Assembly: GCA_946477805.1 (NCBI GenBank)
Contig: CAMKZP010000172.1
Location: forward strand, 1 to 7,561
From: an uncultured Enterobacter sp.
Lineage (GTDB): Bacteria > Pseudomonadota > Gammaproteobacteria > Enterobacterales > Enterobacteriaceae
DNA length: 7,561 nt
Direction of reading: 5' to 3'
Shown here: positions 1 to 6,917 of the stretch, piece by piece
Layout: each line of letters begins with the position of its first letter
Position numbering within the stretch: the stretch's first letter is position 1
Program-made: the position numbers and the translations under genes
The notes under the pieces: generated by a model
What the model was told of the DNA's origin: nothing
What the model saw: only the letters and a program-made list of their open reading frames with translations
Database searches by the model: none

Positions 1-3000
1 CGGTGTGCTCTGCGCAAACCACCCTGCCGTGCCGTTGCTGCTGGCGCGTTTCGCTGTCCATCACCTCATTCACCCACGTCTGACGGCGAGTGATATTGAG
101 GCTCCTGTCATAGCTGAAGCGCTCCTCGCACATCAGGAGGCTGGCGGTGCTCGTCCAGGTGGCGTGGCTTATCTGATCGTTCGCCGTCAGGCTGTTGACC
201 ATCGTCCCCCGGTAGGAATCAGATAGCATCGTAAGGTTGTACGCTTGGTCGTAGAACCACTGGCGGTTCAGCGCGCCAGCCCGCTCAGGATTTATTTGCT
301 GTTTCGTCAGCATTCCCGTCGGCGTATAGCCCAGCGTCTGGCTGAACCCGGCAGCGCTCTTCCGGCAGATTTCCCGACCGCACAGGTCATGCTCAAACAG
401 CAGAGGGACATGGTCAGCTATCTGCCATAACGCCAGTTCTCCCATCAGGTCCCGGCTGAAGCGTTCGGTAATGCCCGCGGTGATACGCTGCGTGACATAA
501 TCCCGTTCGGCGTCGTAACGGTATTCCGTCCGCCTGCCGTTAATCGTCTCTGCCGTCAACCGGCTGGCATCGTCGTACTCACAGGTGACGGTGGCATCGT
601 CATTCTTTGCCTCCACCAGACGGCACAGGCTGTCATAGCGAAATGTGGTGAGGCTCTGCGTGCGGTCGCTGTCGGCGTGCGTTACCGTCTCCTCCGTCAC
701 GCGATCGGCCTTGTTGTAACGTCGGTTAAGATGGGTTCCGTCCGGAAAAATGGTACGAACACAACGGCCAGCCGCGTCATACGCATAACTCAGCGTGCGC
801 CCGGCAAAGTCGGTTTCGGCGACGAGCTGTCCGGCCAGATCGTAAGTCAGCTGGTACCGTTCACCTTCGGTATTGATGATTTCGTTAAGGCGAGTGAGTT
901 TATCGTAGCGGCATTCAAGCCGCTCGCCGTCGGGGCGAACGAGCGCGGTAAGCAGATCAAATGCACCATATTCATAACGCGTCGTTTTGCCTTCACCGCC
1001 GGTGATGCTTTCCGGCAACTTCTCACCGTTCTGCCGCATCAGCTCGCGCACGCCGTCAGGACGGTTGATCTCCTCCACGCTTCCCTCTGGCGCGGCATGT
1101 TTCCGGCTCTGGCGGAACCGCGTGGTGTAGCCCAACGGATCTTTTACGCTCAGCAGGCGCCCTAAAAAATCTGTTTCCGTCTCCGTTACGCCGCCATCAG
1201 GCGCAACAATCTCACGGATCTGATGCCGTGCGTCGTAACGCCACTGCCACGCCGCGCCGCCCGGCATAACGTGGTTGAGTAAATCACCCTGTTCGCCGTA
1301 GCTGAACCGCTGCTCTCTTCCCAGCGGGTCCGTCAGGCGAACTACGCTGCCTTTATCATCGTAGTCCCAGCGCCAGATCTGCCCACCCGGCGCGGTCAGG
1401 CGGGTGACCTGCCCGGCGCTGTTATAGTCATAATACAGACTGTAGCCATCCGGCAGATTAACATGGCTGATATCGCCTTCTTCGGTGTAACCGTATTCGG
1501 TAATGCGCCCCATCGCATCGGTGCGGGACTGAAGCTGCGTATTTTCCCATACGGCGGTCTCTTCCCTGCCCAGCGGATCGAGGGTGCGCGTAACGAGCCC
1601 TTCTTCGTTGTACCAGTAGCGCGTTTCACCGCCTTCTGCATCCAGGTAGACGGTGCTGTGCTGTTCATCGTCATATATAAACCGGTCGTTGTAATAGCCC
1701 TCCGTGGAGCGCGTGCTGACCGCGCGTCCCTTAACGTCATAGTCAATTTCAACGCAGGTTTTAGAGGTATCTCGCCACTGGGTCATTAGCCCATCCCCGG
1801 CGTATTCATGCCAGAGATGAGTAAACTGGAAGGTGTCGCACTCAGAGAGCAAACCGCTATTGTCGTACCGGCACGTTACCAGCCGCTGAGGCTGCGGGAT
1901 CACCAGGTCAATGCTCGCCAGCCGTTCCTTCTGCCAGTCCAGGGCGAGGGTGTAACCATCGCTGTGCGAGATAGTGGTCAGTTGGCCCGCGGTGCGGAAG
2001 AAATGAATCCTGTTGCCGTAGCTGTCCTCAATAGCCGAGAGCAGATAACGGCCCTGACCTGCCGGTGAAAATAGCTGCGTCTGCTGCGTGCGACGGTTGA
2101 AAAGGGTGAGTGACCCCTGGACGTTCCCCGACAGCCGGTAGCACGGCTGGCGAGTATTGCAGGCATCGTTGAAAATGCCGCTCCCGGGAACGGGATAGTA
2201 TAAAACCACGCCTTCCGCGTCGGTGAAATGGAGCCTGTCGCCATGAAGCGTAAGAGAGACGGACCAGTCATCCGTCCATTTCTTACCAAATATCCCGCCG
2301 CCCTGCGCGCGGGAGCGGTAGAAACGAGAAAGCGTTAGCGGCAGAGAGCCCGGAAGAGACAGAACGCTGAGCTGTTGAATAAAATCGCCGCTACCGATGT
2401 CAACCGGCTCTCCGGCGCAGGTCCGCGTGACGCCTGCGGTGCCGCAGCCCTCGCTGTAAGAAGCAGATTTTACTCTGCCTTTTATGCGGGCACCGTCCAC
2501 TCCACCCGCCTGCCTGAGCCCATAGGCGGCGGAGATCCCCTGAAGCGCCGTCATCACGCCCCGGGCCTCCGGGGTATCCATCTGCTCGAAGGTCTGAGCG
2601 GCTTCGCCCCCAATCTGCTGAACGATATTGCGGGCGGTTTCAGGCGTCATGCTGTAATAACCCGCAGCGTTTAGCATGCTCCCGGTCGCCGCGCTATTTA
2701 TGACATCATCGTCTGTATGATCGCTGAAAAAGGCATCGACGCGCTCGGCCAGCGCCTCCATAGCGTCAGCGTTTTGTTGTCCGGTTGCCTGCGGCGCATA
2801 GGTCTGGCGGAGCATAGCGACAAACTGCCGCTCCTCTTCGTTCTCAGCGTCAACCGGTGGGTTGGCTTCATCGACAGGGACGTCCGGCGTCGGAGGCTGA
2901 CCAACGATAATGCCCGCCGTGTTCCTGGCATTCATCCAGAAAGCATCGCCGTGGCGCAGGACGGGCTTCCCCCCCGCGAATGCGGTCTTACTATGCTCCA

Positions 3001-3277
3001 GCGGCTCACAAATATCCCCCACCGTCCCGCTTTTAATGCCCCGGGCCGTACCGGGTTCATCACCCTGGGTCTTAGGGATAACGCTCTGCTCCAGCACCAG
3101 CAGGGGGTTACCGTTCGCATTTACCGATGTAACGACGCCCACGGCGGTGCCCATATCGGCTATCACCGGATAGGGAATCGGGAGCACTGCGGGTCCTATT
3201 GGGGTTTTACAGACATCCGGCGTCGAAGAAATGACTTTCCAGCTTCCATCCTGGCGGGCGATATATTGCGTCACCAT
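1..3277 (-). CDS. RHS-repeat effector with N-terminal PAAR-like (DUF4150) domain; 3' end outside window
   Basis: I translated the minus strand from ATG at 3277 and found no stop for 1092 codons to the window edge; the gene continues beyond it. Residues about 18-127 match the PAAR-like DUF4150 domain: TPDVCKTP, then PIPYP, a GDEPGTARGIKSGTVGD stretch, and HGD...NARNTAG. A linker (about 128-287) is acidic at its start and shows no membrane segment. Residues about 288-365 are the DUF6531 module that opens RHS cages (GEPVDIGSGDF, then LPGSLPLTLSRFYRS). From Y513 onward come many RHS/YD repeats such as YDVKGR, DPLGRE, YDYNSAGQ, YDLAGQL and YDAAGR. Family knowledge: RHS proteins form a hollow beta-shell around a variable C-terminal toxin, and PAAR-type tips load onto VgrG of the type VI secretion system. 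RHS effectors usually run to about 1400-1500 residues, so the core's end and the toxin are missing here. A good ribosome site (GGAAGGGG, 3286-3293) lies 8 nt upstream, inside the end of the DUF2169 gene. Toxin activity cannot be predicted from this window. Confidence 0.93.
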   Translation of the reverse strand, partial: MVTQYIARQDGSWKVISSTPDVCKTPIGPAVLPIPYPVIADMGTAVGVVTSVNANGNPLLVLEQSVIPKTQGDEPGTARGIKSGTVGDICEPLEHSKTAFAGGKPVLRHGDAFWMNARNTAGIIVGQPPTPDVPVDEANPPVDAENEEERQFVAMLRQTYAPQATGQQNADAMEALAERVDAFFSDHTDDDVINSAATGSMLNAAGYYSMTPETARNIVQQIGGEAAQTFEQMDTPEARGVMTALQGISAAYGLRQAGGVDGARIKGRVKSASYSEGCGTAGVTRTCAGEPVDIGSGDFIQQLSVLSLPGSLPLTLSRFYRSRAQGGGIFGKKWTDDWSVSLTLHGDRLHFTDAEGVVLYYPVPGSGIFNDACNTRQPCYRLSGNVQGSLTLFNRRTQQTQLFSPAGQGRYLLSAIEDSYGNRIHFFRTAGQLTTISHSDGYTLALDWQKERLASIDLVIPQPQRLVTCRYDNSGLLSECDTFQFTHLWHEYAGDGLMTQWRDTSKTCVEIDYDVKGRAVSTRSTEGYYNDRFIYDDEQHSTVYLDAEGGETRYWYNEEGLVTRTLDPLGREETAVWENTQLQSRTDAMGRITEYGYTEEGDISHVNLPDGYSLYYDYNSAGQVTRLTAPGGQIWRWDYDDKGSVVRLTDPLGREQRFSYGEQGDLLNHVMPGGAAWQWRYDARHQIREIVAPDGGVTETETDFLGRLLSVKDPLGYTTRFRQSRKHAAPEGSVEEINRPDGVRELMRQNGEKLPESITGGEGKTTRYEYGAFDLLTALVRPDGERLECRYDKLTRLNEIINTEGERYQLTYDLAGQLVAETDFAGRTLSYAYDAAGRCVRTIFPDGTHLNRRYNKADRVTEETVTHADSDRTQSLTTFRYDSLCRLVEAKNDDATVTCEYDDASRLTAETINGRRTEYRYDAERDYVTQRITAGITERFSRDLMGELALWQIADHVPLLFEHDLCGREICRKSAAGFSQTLGYTPTGMLTKQQINPERAGALNRQWFYDQAYNLTMLSDSYRGTMVNSLTANDQISHATWTSTASLLMCEERFSYDRSLNITRRQTWVNEVMDSETRQQQRHGRVVCAEHT

Positions 3278-3280
3278 TGG

Positions 3281-4456
3281 TTAAACCCCTTCCGCGGCGT
3301 AACGGGCTTCTATCACGCGGATATCTGGCGCAACGGGCAGCATAAAGCGCCAGGTCAGCGCAACACGCCGGGCATCGGCGTCAATATGTAGCGTGTCTAT
3401 CCACATTCGTTGAGGTATCAGCTCTCCGGTGTTTAAACGCAGCAGTATTTCGGCCTGCCCTCTGGGTAACGTGAATGCAATATCCCCGTCGGCATGAAAA
3501 CCGCTTAGGCAAACGCCTGCTCCCGGCGTCGGATAGGGGATCTGCTGGTCCAGCGGCGCACCATTCCAGTAGCGGAAATCAAAATCTTTTGGCAGCGCGG
3601 GATGTTCGTGTTCAAGCCAGGCGCGATCGTATGTTCCTGCCAGCGATCGTCGTGGTAACCAGGTGCGCCCCACGATGCCGAACCCCGCGGGTCTGAATTC
3701 CGGTACGGCCCAGTGGTTCTCTTTTTGCGCGTCAATAAAGTGTTTTAGGGCGAATGGATTTTCTGTTGAAAGGATGCGGGGAGCCTCAACCTGGTGAATA
3801 TCGCAGGCGTGGAGAAACCACGACGGCGAATAACCCAGACCAAGCGGATTGTAAGAGCAAAAAGCGTGCGCCAGCGGTGGATGAGTGGTATCAGGGTGCC
3901 CCGCGCGCTGCTCATCGCTTAAACGCACTGATTCAGGGATGCTGGCGGCATACTTACTGTCAGCATCGATCCGGCATTCACCACCAAAAGCGTAGCGGTA
4001 ATCCAGCTTCAGGGAGGTAAAGCGTTCGGGTTCGCTTTCATACCACTGGCCCGTAAGGCGCTCGCGCCGGTAAAAACGCCGGCCGGTTACCTGAACGCTT
4101 TTATCCAGCAGGATTTCACCCGAGCAGCTTTGCAAGCGCACCCTTGCAAAGCTGTGCGCCATTGGCACCCCCTTCGGCGTAAAAGCGGAACCATTAACGA
4201 TAACGTCGCAGGCCGGTTTCAGGAAAGTAAGGTCGCTTTCGCACAGTACAGACGACGCGTTAACTGCGCCTGAGAACGTATCCTCTAAGTTCAATGGCTG
4301 CACGGGCGTCGTCAGCAGTACGGTTTGCCACTGGCCGTCACGCCCCTGCTCAAGCTGAAAGGCTGTTTTCATGGCCACAACGTGAAACCGTATGCCTTCC
4401 TTATTATCCTGAGCGTATTCCATTGCAGAAAAAGGCGTCAGATTGCGAAATTCCAT
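3281..4456 (-). CDS. DUF2169 family protein, probable T6SS effector adaptor/chaperone
   Basis: The complete frame encodes 391 residues with no signal peptide or membrane segment, so a cytoplasmic protein is expected. It carries hallmark DUF2169 segments: LKPACDVIVNGSA (79-91), KSVQVTGRRFY (119-129), LDYRYAFGGE (151-160), YNPLGLGYS (202-210), PAGFG...RTWLPRR...GTYDRAW (256-280), ALPKDFDFRYWNGAPLDQQ (287-305) and FTLPRG (328-333). Family knowledge: DUF2169 proteins are encoded beside PAAR/DUF4150 effectors and act as adaptors that help load the effector on VgrG, as for Agrobacterium Tde2. Its stop is only 3 nt from the RHS start, so the two genes are almost certainly one translationally coupled unit, and the RHS protein is the likely client. 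The ATG at 4456 has only a weak Shine-Dalgarno (GGGAA, 4464-4468). Family assignment is strong; the adaptor role is inferred from family and context. Confidence 0.9.
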   Translation of the reverse strand: MEFRNLTPFSAMEYAQDNKEGIRFHVVAMKTAFQLEQGRDGQWQTVLLTTPVQPLNLEDTFSGAVNASSVLCESDLTFLKPACDVIVNGSAFTPKGVPMAHSFARVRLQSCSGEILLDKSVQVTGRRFYRRERLTGQWYESEPERFTSLKLDYRYAFGGECRIDADSKYAASIPESVRLSDEQRAGHPDTTHPPLAHAFCSYNPLGLGYSPSWFLHACDIHQVEAPRILSTENPFALKHFIDAQKENHWAVPEFRPAGFGIVGRTWLPRRSLAGTYDRAWLEHEHPALPKDFDFRYWNGAPLDQQIPYPTPGAGVCLSGFHADGDIAFTLPRGQAEILLRLNTGELIPQRMWIDTLHIDADARRVALTWRFMLPVAPDIRVIEARYAAEGV

Positions 4457-4582
4457 TTAATCATTCCCGAATAATAAATAATTCAGCAGCCCTGCTTAAT
4501 TTGGGTTGTCGAAGGGATCGTTTAGATGGAAGGATTAGACGTGTTTTAAACAGAATAAAATGTGAAGGAAATCAAAGTTAAT

Positions 4583-4617
4583 TTTATTTATACAATGAAT
4601 TCAATTAGTTAAATAAA
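4583..4617. repeat. Composite AT-rich palindrome upstream of the DUF2169 gene
   Basis: The arms TTTATTTA (4583-4590) and TAAATAAA (4610-4617) are perfect inverted repeats. They flank a perfect central palindrome TGAATTCA (4596-4603), with spacers of 5 and 6 nt. The near-symmetric arrangement lies about 125-160 nt upstream of the DUF2169 start and overlaps a TATAAA hexamer. It could be an operator for a dimeric regulator or a chance product of AT-rich sequence; no known binding-site family was recognised. Confidence 0.4.
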
Positions 4618-4644
4618 TACACATTCCCAAATTAATTAGCCAGA

Positions 4645-4673
4645 GCTATATAACTGCAGGCAAAAAATGCCAA
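4645..4673 (-). promoter_or_regulatory. Candidate sigma70 promoter for the DUF2169-RHS unit
   Basis: On the minus strand, TTGGCA (4668-4673, five of six to the -35 consensus) is followed after exactly 17 nt by TATAGC (4645-4650, four of six to the -10 consensus). Transcription would start near 4638 and leave a leader of about 180 nt. A second, weaker -10-like hexamer, TATAAA, sits at 4587-4592 without a good -35 partner. In such AT-rich DNA chance matches are common, so this is tentative. Confidence 0.35.
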
Positions 4674-4731
4674 ATCTGAATTAAGCCTGAACAAAGGGTT
4701 TGCTGTACAAATATGCACGACAGCGCTGCTC

Positions 4732-4759
4732 GCCGTAAAGCGCGCAGCGCGGGTACGGC
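4732..4759. repeat. GC-rich hairpin downstream of bioD2
   Basis: The arms GCCGTA (4732-4737) and TACGGC (4754-4759) enclose a second inverted pair, GCGC...GCGC, around a GCA loop, giving an interrupted stem. No T-tract follows on either strand. It resembles a REP-type or secondary 3'-end structure, but the REP consensus is not clearly present. Confidence 0.4.
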
Positions 4760-4777
4760 CTGATGAAATATGAAATG

Positions 4778-4804
4778 ACCGGGCAGTACGCTTTACTGCC
4801 CGGT
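4778..4804 (-). terminator. Probable terminator hairpin of bioD2
   Basis: A perfect 11-bp stem (ACCGGGCAGTA paired with TACTGCCCGGT) with a 5-nt loop begins 23 nt after the bioD2 stop. Read in the bioD2 direction, the hairpin is followed by CATTTCATATTTC, which is T-rich but not a continuous T-run, so termination may be leaky or the hairpin may mainly protect the 3' end. It separates bioD2 from the DUF2169-RHS unit. Confidence 0.65.
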
Positions 4805-4827
4805 TTACTGGACGTGAATGTTATTCG

Positions 4828-5523
4828 TTACGCCACGGCGCTGTCTGCGGACATCCGGCTGCCGAAAGCAGACAGGTCGATGTAATGCGCCAGCTCGCGC
4901 TGCTCGGCGCGGGGAAGATAAGGCAGCTCACCGACCAGTGGCCCGGGCAGTTTTTTGCTCAGCACGTCGATAATTTCTGCGTAGTGCGCCAGCCCGGGGT
5001 TGATACGGTTTGCGACCCAGCCAACCAGCGGCAGGCCGTCATTGGCGATAGCCTGCGCGGTCAGCAAGGCGTGGTTGATACACCCTTCCTGAATGCCGAC
5101 CACCATCACCACGGGCAGCTGTTCCTGTACCACCCATTCTGAAAGCGGGCGTAAATCGTTCATCAGGCTGCGCCAGCCGCCGGTGCCTTCAACCACGACG
5201 CGGTCAACCTTGTCACTCAGGCTTGCCAGACCGTCGGACAGCAGGCTGTAGTTGATCGGGCCGCTGTGGGCCACGCTGCTTTCATCTTCGCTAAGCGCGA
5301 TGGGGTTAACGGCATGATAGGGTAATTCCAGTGACGAAACGCTCTGCAGAACCAGGGCATCTTTGTTGCGCAGCCCCTCAGGCGTCTCTTTACTGCCTTT
5401 CGCGACGGGTTTATACCCTGCGACACGTTCGCCACCTGCCGCCAGGGCTTGCAGCAGCGCGCGGGATACAACGGTCTTTCCGACAGAGGTATCAGTACCC
5501 GTTACAAAGAAACGCTTCAGCAT
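4828..5523 (-). CDS. ynfK: BioD2/YnfK, dethiobiotin synthetase paralogue
   Basis: The 231-residue protein matches my recollection of E. coli YnfK in length and nearly throughout in sequence. The BioD fold is evident: P-loop GTDTSVGKT (9-17, with K16 and T17), GYKPVAKGS with K38 (equivalent to BioD K37), TPEGLRNKDAL (47-57), the Mg-site segment VEGTGGW (111-117), VVGIQEGCINHALLTAQAI (141-159) and the base-binding region GWVANRIN (168-175). BioD-type enzymes convert 7,8-diaminopelargonate, CO2 and ATP to dethiobiotin in the cytoplasm. Two active-site positions differ from BioD as I recall it: S13 replaces Glu12 and K42 replaces Ser41 (BioD mature numbering). Since E. coli bioD mutants need biotin, the paralogue is not a full substitute there. 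AGAGGTGG (5532-5539) lies 8 nt before the ATG. The gene follows mlc on the same strand after 130 nt. Confidence 0.95.
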   Translation of the reverse strand: MLKRFFVTGTDTSVGKTVVSRALLQALAAGGERVAGYKPVAKGSKETPEGLRNKDALVLQSVSSLELPYHAVNPIALSEDESSVAHSGPINYSLLSDGLASLSDKVDRVVVEGTGGWRSLMNDLRPLSEWVVQEQLPVVMVVGIQEGCINHALLTAQAIANDGLPLVGWVANRINPGLAHYAEIIDVLSKKLPGPLVGELPYLPRAEQRELAHYIDLSAFGSRMSADSAVA

Positions 5524-5554
5524 GACTCATTCCACCTCTTGGGTATGCTTCAAA

Positions 5555-5560
5555 AATATA
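5555..5560 (-). promoter_or_regulatory. Possible -10 element for bioD2
   Basis: TATATT on the minus strand matches the -10 consensus at five of six positions and would start transcription about 25 nt before the bioD2 ATG. The -35 candidate 17 nt further upstream (TCCACT) is poor. bioD2 could also be read through from mlc, because the hairpin between them lacks a T-tract in that direction. Confidence 0.25.
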
Positions 5561-5601
5561 AACCAGGTAAATAATTCAGTGGATGAAGTCTACGGGATGC
5601 G

Positions 5602-5636
5602 TGCGCTATCCGGCTTGAGATAGCGCAATTTTTCTT
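5602..5636 (+). terminator. Intrinsic-terminator-like hairpin with T-tract facing the plus strand
   Basis: A perfect 9-bp stem (TGCGCTATC, 5602-5610, paired with GATAGCGCA, 5619-5627) with an 8-nt loop is followed on the plus strand by ATTTTTCTT. That is the layout of a rho-independent terminator for plus-strand transcription. Read from mlc toward bioD2, the same hairpin is followed by ACGCATCCCG with no T-run, so it should terminate poorly in that direction. It begins 18 nt after the mlc stop. No plus-strand gene is visible that would need it. Confidence 0.6.
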
Positions 5637-5653
5637 ACATCAATGGAAAAGAG

Positions 5654-6874
5654 TTAGCCCTGCAGCAGACGGATCAGTAACGAACCGTTGTACATGGCGT
5701 CTTTGACCAGCGCAGCACCGGCCATGGTGCCCTGGTTGGAGAATTGCGTGCTTTCAACCACAATGTTTTTACTGTAGGCGGGCAGCGCCTGCTGGTTGAT
5801 ACAGGCCGAAATGGCCGGGAAGAGGATATCCGCCGCCTGGCTGAGCGGCGAGCCAATCAGAATTTTTTGGGGGTTAAAGAGGTTAACCATAATGGCGAGA
5901 ATGCGGCCCACGTTGTTACCGACGCCCGTAATAATATCCTTTGCCAGCAGATCGCCCTGTCGCGCCGCCGCGCAGAGGGAGTCCACGGTTAACGGCTGGC
6001 CGTGCAGCGAAGAGCCCATCGACTGGCCGAGCCGCACCTGGGCCAGCTCCAGCACGCTTTCAACGCTGGCGATGGTCTCCAGACACCCGTGGTTGCCGCA
6101 GTAGCAGCGTTTGCCATAGGGATCGACCTGGGTATGGCCTATCTCCACCAGGCTGCTGCTGCCGGCGTGCAGCAAACGCCCGTCGGTGATGACCCCTGCC
6201 CCGACGTTGTGGTCGATAACAACCTGAATCACGTCGCGCGCGCCGCGCGAGGCGCCAAACAGCGCCTCGGCCATCGTCCACGCGCTGATGTCATGCTGAA
6301 TGTAAACCGGCACGCCGGTATGGTTTTCCAGCACCTCGCCCAGCGGCATCTCCTTCACGTCTTCATAAAACGGCATGCGGTGCACAATGCCGTTTTCAGT
6401 GTCGATAATACCCGGCAGGGTGATTGCGATAGACGTTAAGCGCTCAAGGCGCTGCTGGTGGCGGATAAAGAACTGGTCGATGTGCACCAGGATGGCATCC
6501 TGCAGCGGCGTTTCGGCTTTGAGCGGCAGCTCAAGGCGGTCCTCAACCACCAGCTTGCTGCTTAAATCACGCAGGGCGAGGAAAATTTCACCGCGGCTAA
6601 TGCGCAGCGAGAGGTAGTGCCACGCTTCGGTCTCCACCACCAGCCCGACCGCCGGACGACCCCGGCTGCCCGGCTCCTGAATTTCCGTTTCCTGAACCAG
6701 GTGCGCTTCCAGCATTTCGCGGACTATCTTGGTGATACTGGCGGGTGCCAGCTGTGCCAGGCGCGATAGATCGATACGCGAAACCGGACCAAGCTGATCA
6801 ATCAGGCGATAAACCGCGCCAGCGTTGGTCTGCTTGATTTGATCGATATGCCCTGGCTGACTATCAGCAACCAC
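5654..6874 (-). CDS. mlc: Mlc (DgsA), ROK-family glucose-responsive transcriptional repressor
   Basis: The GTG start at 6874 gives 406 residues, the length I recall for E. coli Mlc, and the product begins MVADSQPGHIDQ. An in-frame ATG 20 codons further upstream exists, but the GTG has AAGGGAG (6881-6887) 6 nt before it and matches the family start. Residues about 12-80 form the winged helix-turn-helix (LSRLAQLAPASITKIVREM, with R52). The ROK body follows, with a zinc site at H247, C257, C259 and C264 (GHTQVDPYGKRCYCGNHGC) and F136, known in E. coli for contact with the glucose permease EIIB domain. Family knowledge: Mlc represses ptsG, ptsHI, manXYZ, malT and its own gene, and is released from DNA when dephosphorylated EIICB(Glc) captures it at the membrane. 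An Mlc-type operator and a CRP site lie just upstream. All key residues are intact. Confidence 0.98.
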   Translation of the reverse strand: MVADSQPGHIDQIKQTNAGAVYRLIDQLGPVSRIDLSRLAQLAPASITKIVREMLEAHLVQETEIQEPGSRGRPAVGLVVETEAWHYLSLRISRGEIFLALRDLSSKLVVEDRLELPLKAETPLQDAILVHIDQFFIRHQQRLERLTSIAITLPGIIDTENGIVHRMPFYEDVKEMPLGEVLENHTGVPVYIQHDISAWTMAEALFGASRGARDVIQVVIDHNVGAGVITDGRLLHAGSSSLVEIGHTQVDPYGKRCYCGNHGCLETIASVESVLELAQVRLGQSMGSSLHGQPLTVDSLCAAARQGDLLAKDIITGVGNNVGRILAIMVNLFNPQKILIGSPLSQAADILFPAISACINQQALPAYSKNIVVESTQFSNQGTMAGAALVKDAMYNGSLLIRLLQG

Positions 6875-6885
6875 CTCGTACTCCC

Positions 6886-6907
6886 TTATTTTCGAGCTTC
6901 GAAATAA
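6886..6907. promoter_or_regulatory. Mlc/NagC-type operator, probable autoregulation site
   Basis: An imperfect palindrome with outer arms TTATTT (6886-6891) and AAATAA (6902-6907) and central AGCT has the TTATTT...CGAAATAA pattern of Mlc/NagC sites. It lies 12 nt upstream of the mlc GTG, touches the Shine-Dalgarno, and would sit just downstream of the predicted transcription start. E. coli mlc is known to repress itself from a comparably placed site. Confidence 0.7.
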
Positions 6908-6917
6908 ACTGTGGGCT

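Larger units (their letters stand above)
4457..4827. other. AT-rich intergenic gap between backbone and T6SS cassette
   Basis: This gene-free stretch of 371 nt separates bioD2 from the DUF2169 gene. The part next to bioD2 (about 4720-4827) is GC-rich and holds two hairpins. The part next to the DUF2169 gene (about 4460-4690) is strikingly AT-rich compared with the genes on both sides, and holds promoter-like hexamers and a composite palindrome. I see no convincing ORF, tRNA or transposase remnant in it. Such AT-rich leaders in enterics are typical H-NS targets; that is an inference here. Confidence 0.6.

Noticed and set aside
677..1165. Plus-strand open frame of 162 codons
   Set aside because: It is antisense to RHS repeats; the minus-strand frame is open through this stretch and contains YD repeats.
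1..3277. Alternative reading as WapA or TcC insecticidal-toxin type YD protein
   Set aside because: The PAAR-like N-terminus, lack of a signal peptide and coupled DUF2169 gene point to a T6SS RHS effector.
2717..3391. Plus-strand open frame of 224 codons
   Set aside because: It lies opposite the RHS and DUF2169 genes, whose frames show clear family motifs; the plus-strand translation shows no recognisable domain and is a shadow.
4438..4464. Eight-codon ORF overlapping the DUF2169 start (MIKWNFAI)
   Set aside because: The GGGA ribosome-site match abuts its ATG without spacing, so translation is unlikely; it is probably chance.
5593..5618. REP-like sequence (GCCGGATAGCGC...ATCCCGTAG on the minus strand)
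   Set aside because: The inverted arms of a REP unit are not preserved; the stronger structure is the 9-bp terminator-type stem.
6002..6439. Plus-strand open frame of 145 codons
   Set aside because: It is antisense to the mlc coding region, including its zinc-site segment; a shadow of the high-GC codon pattern.
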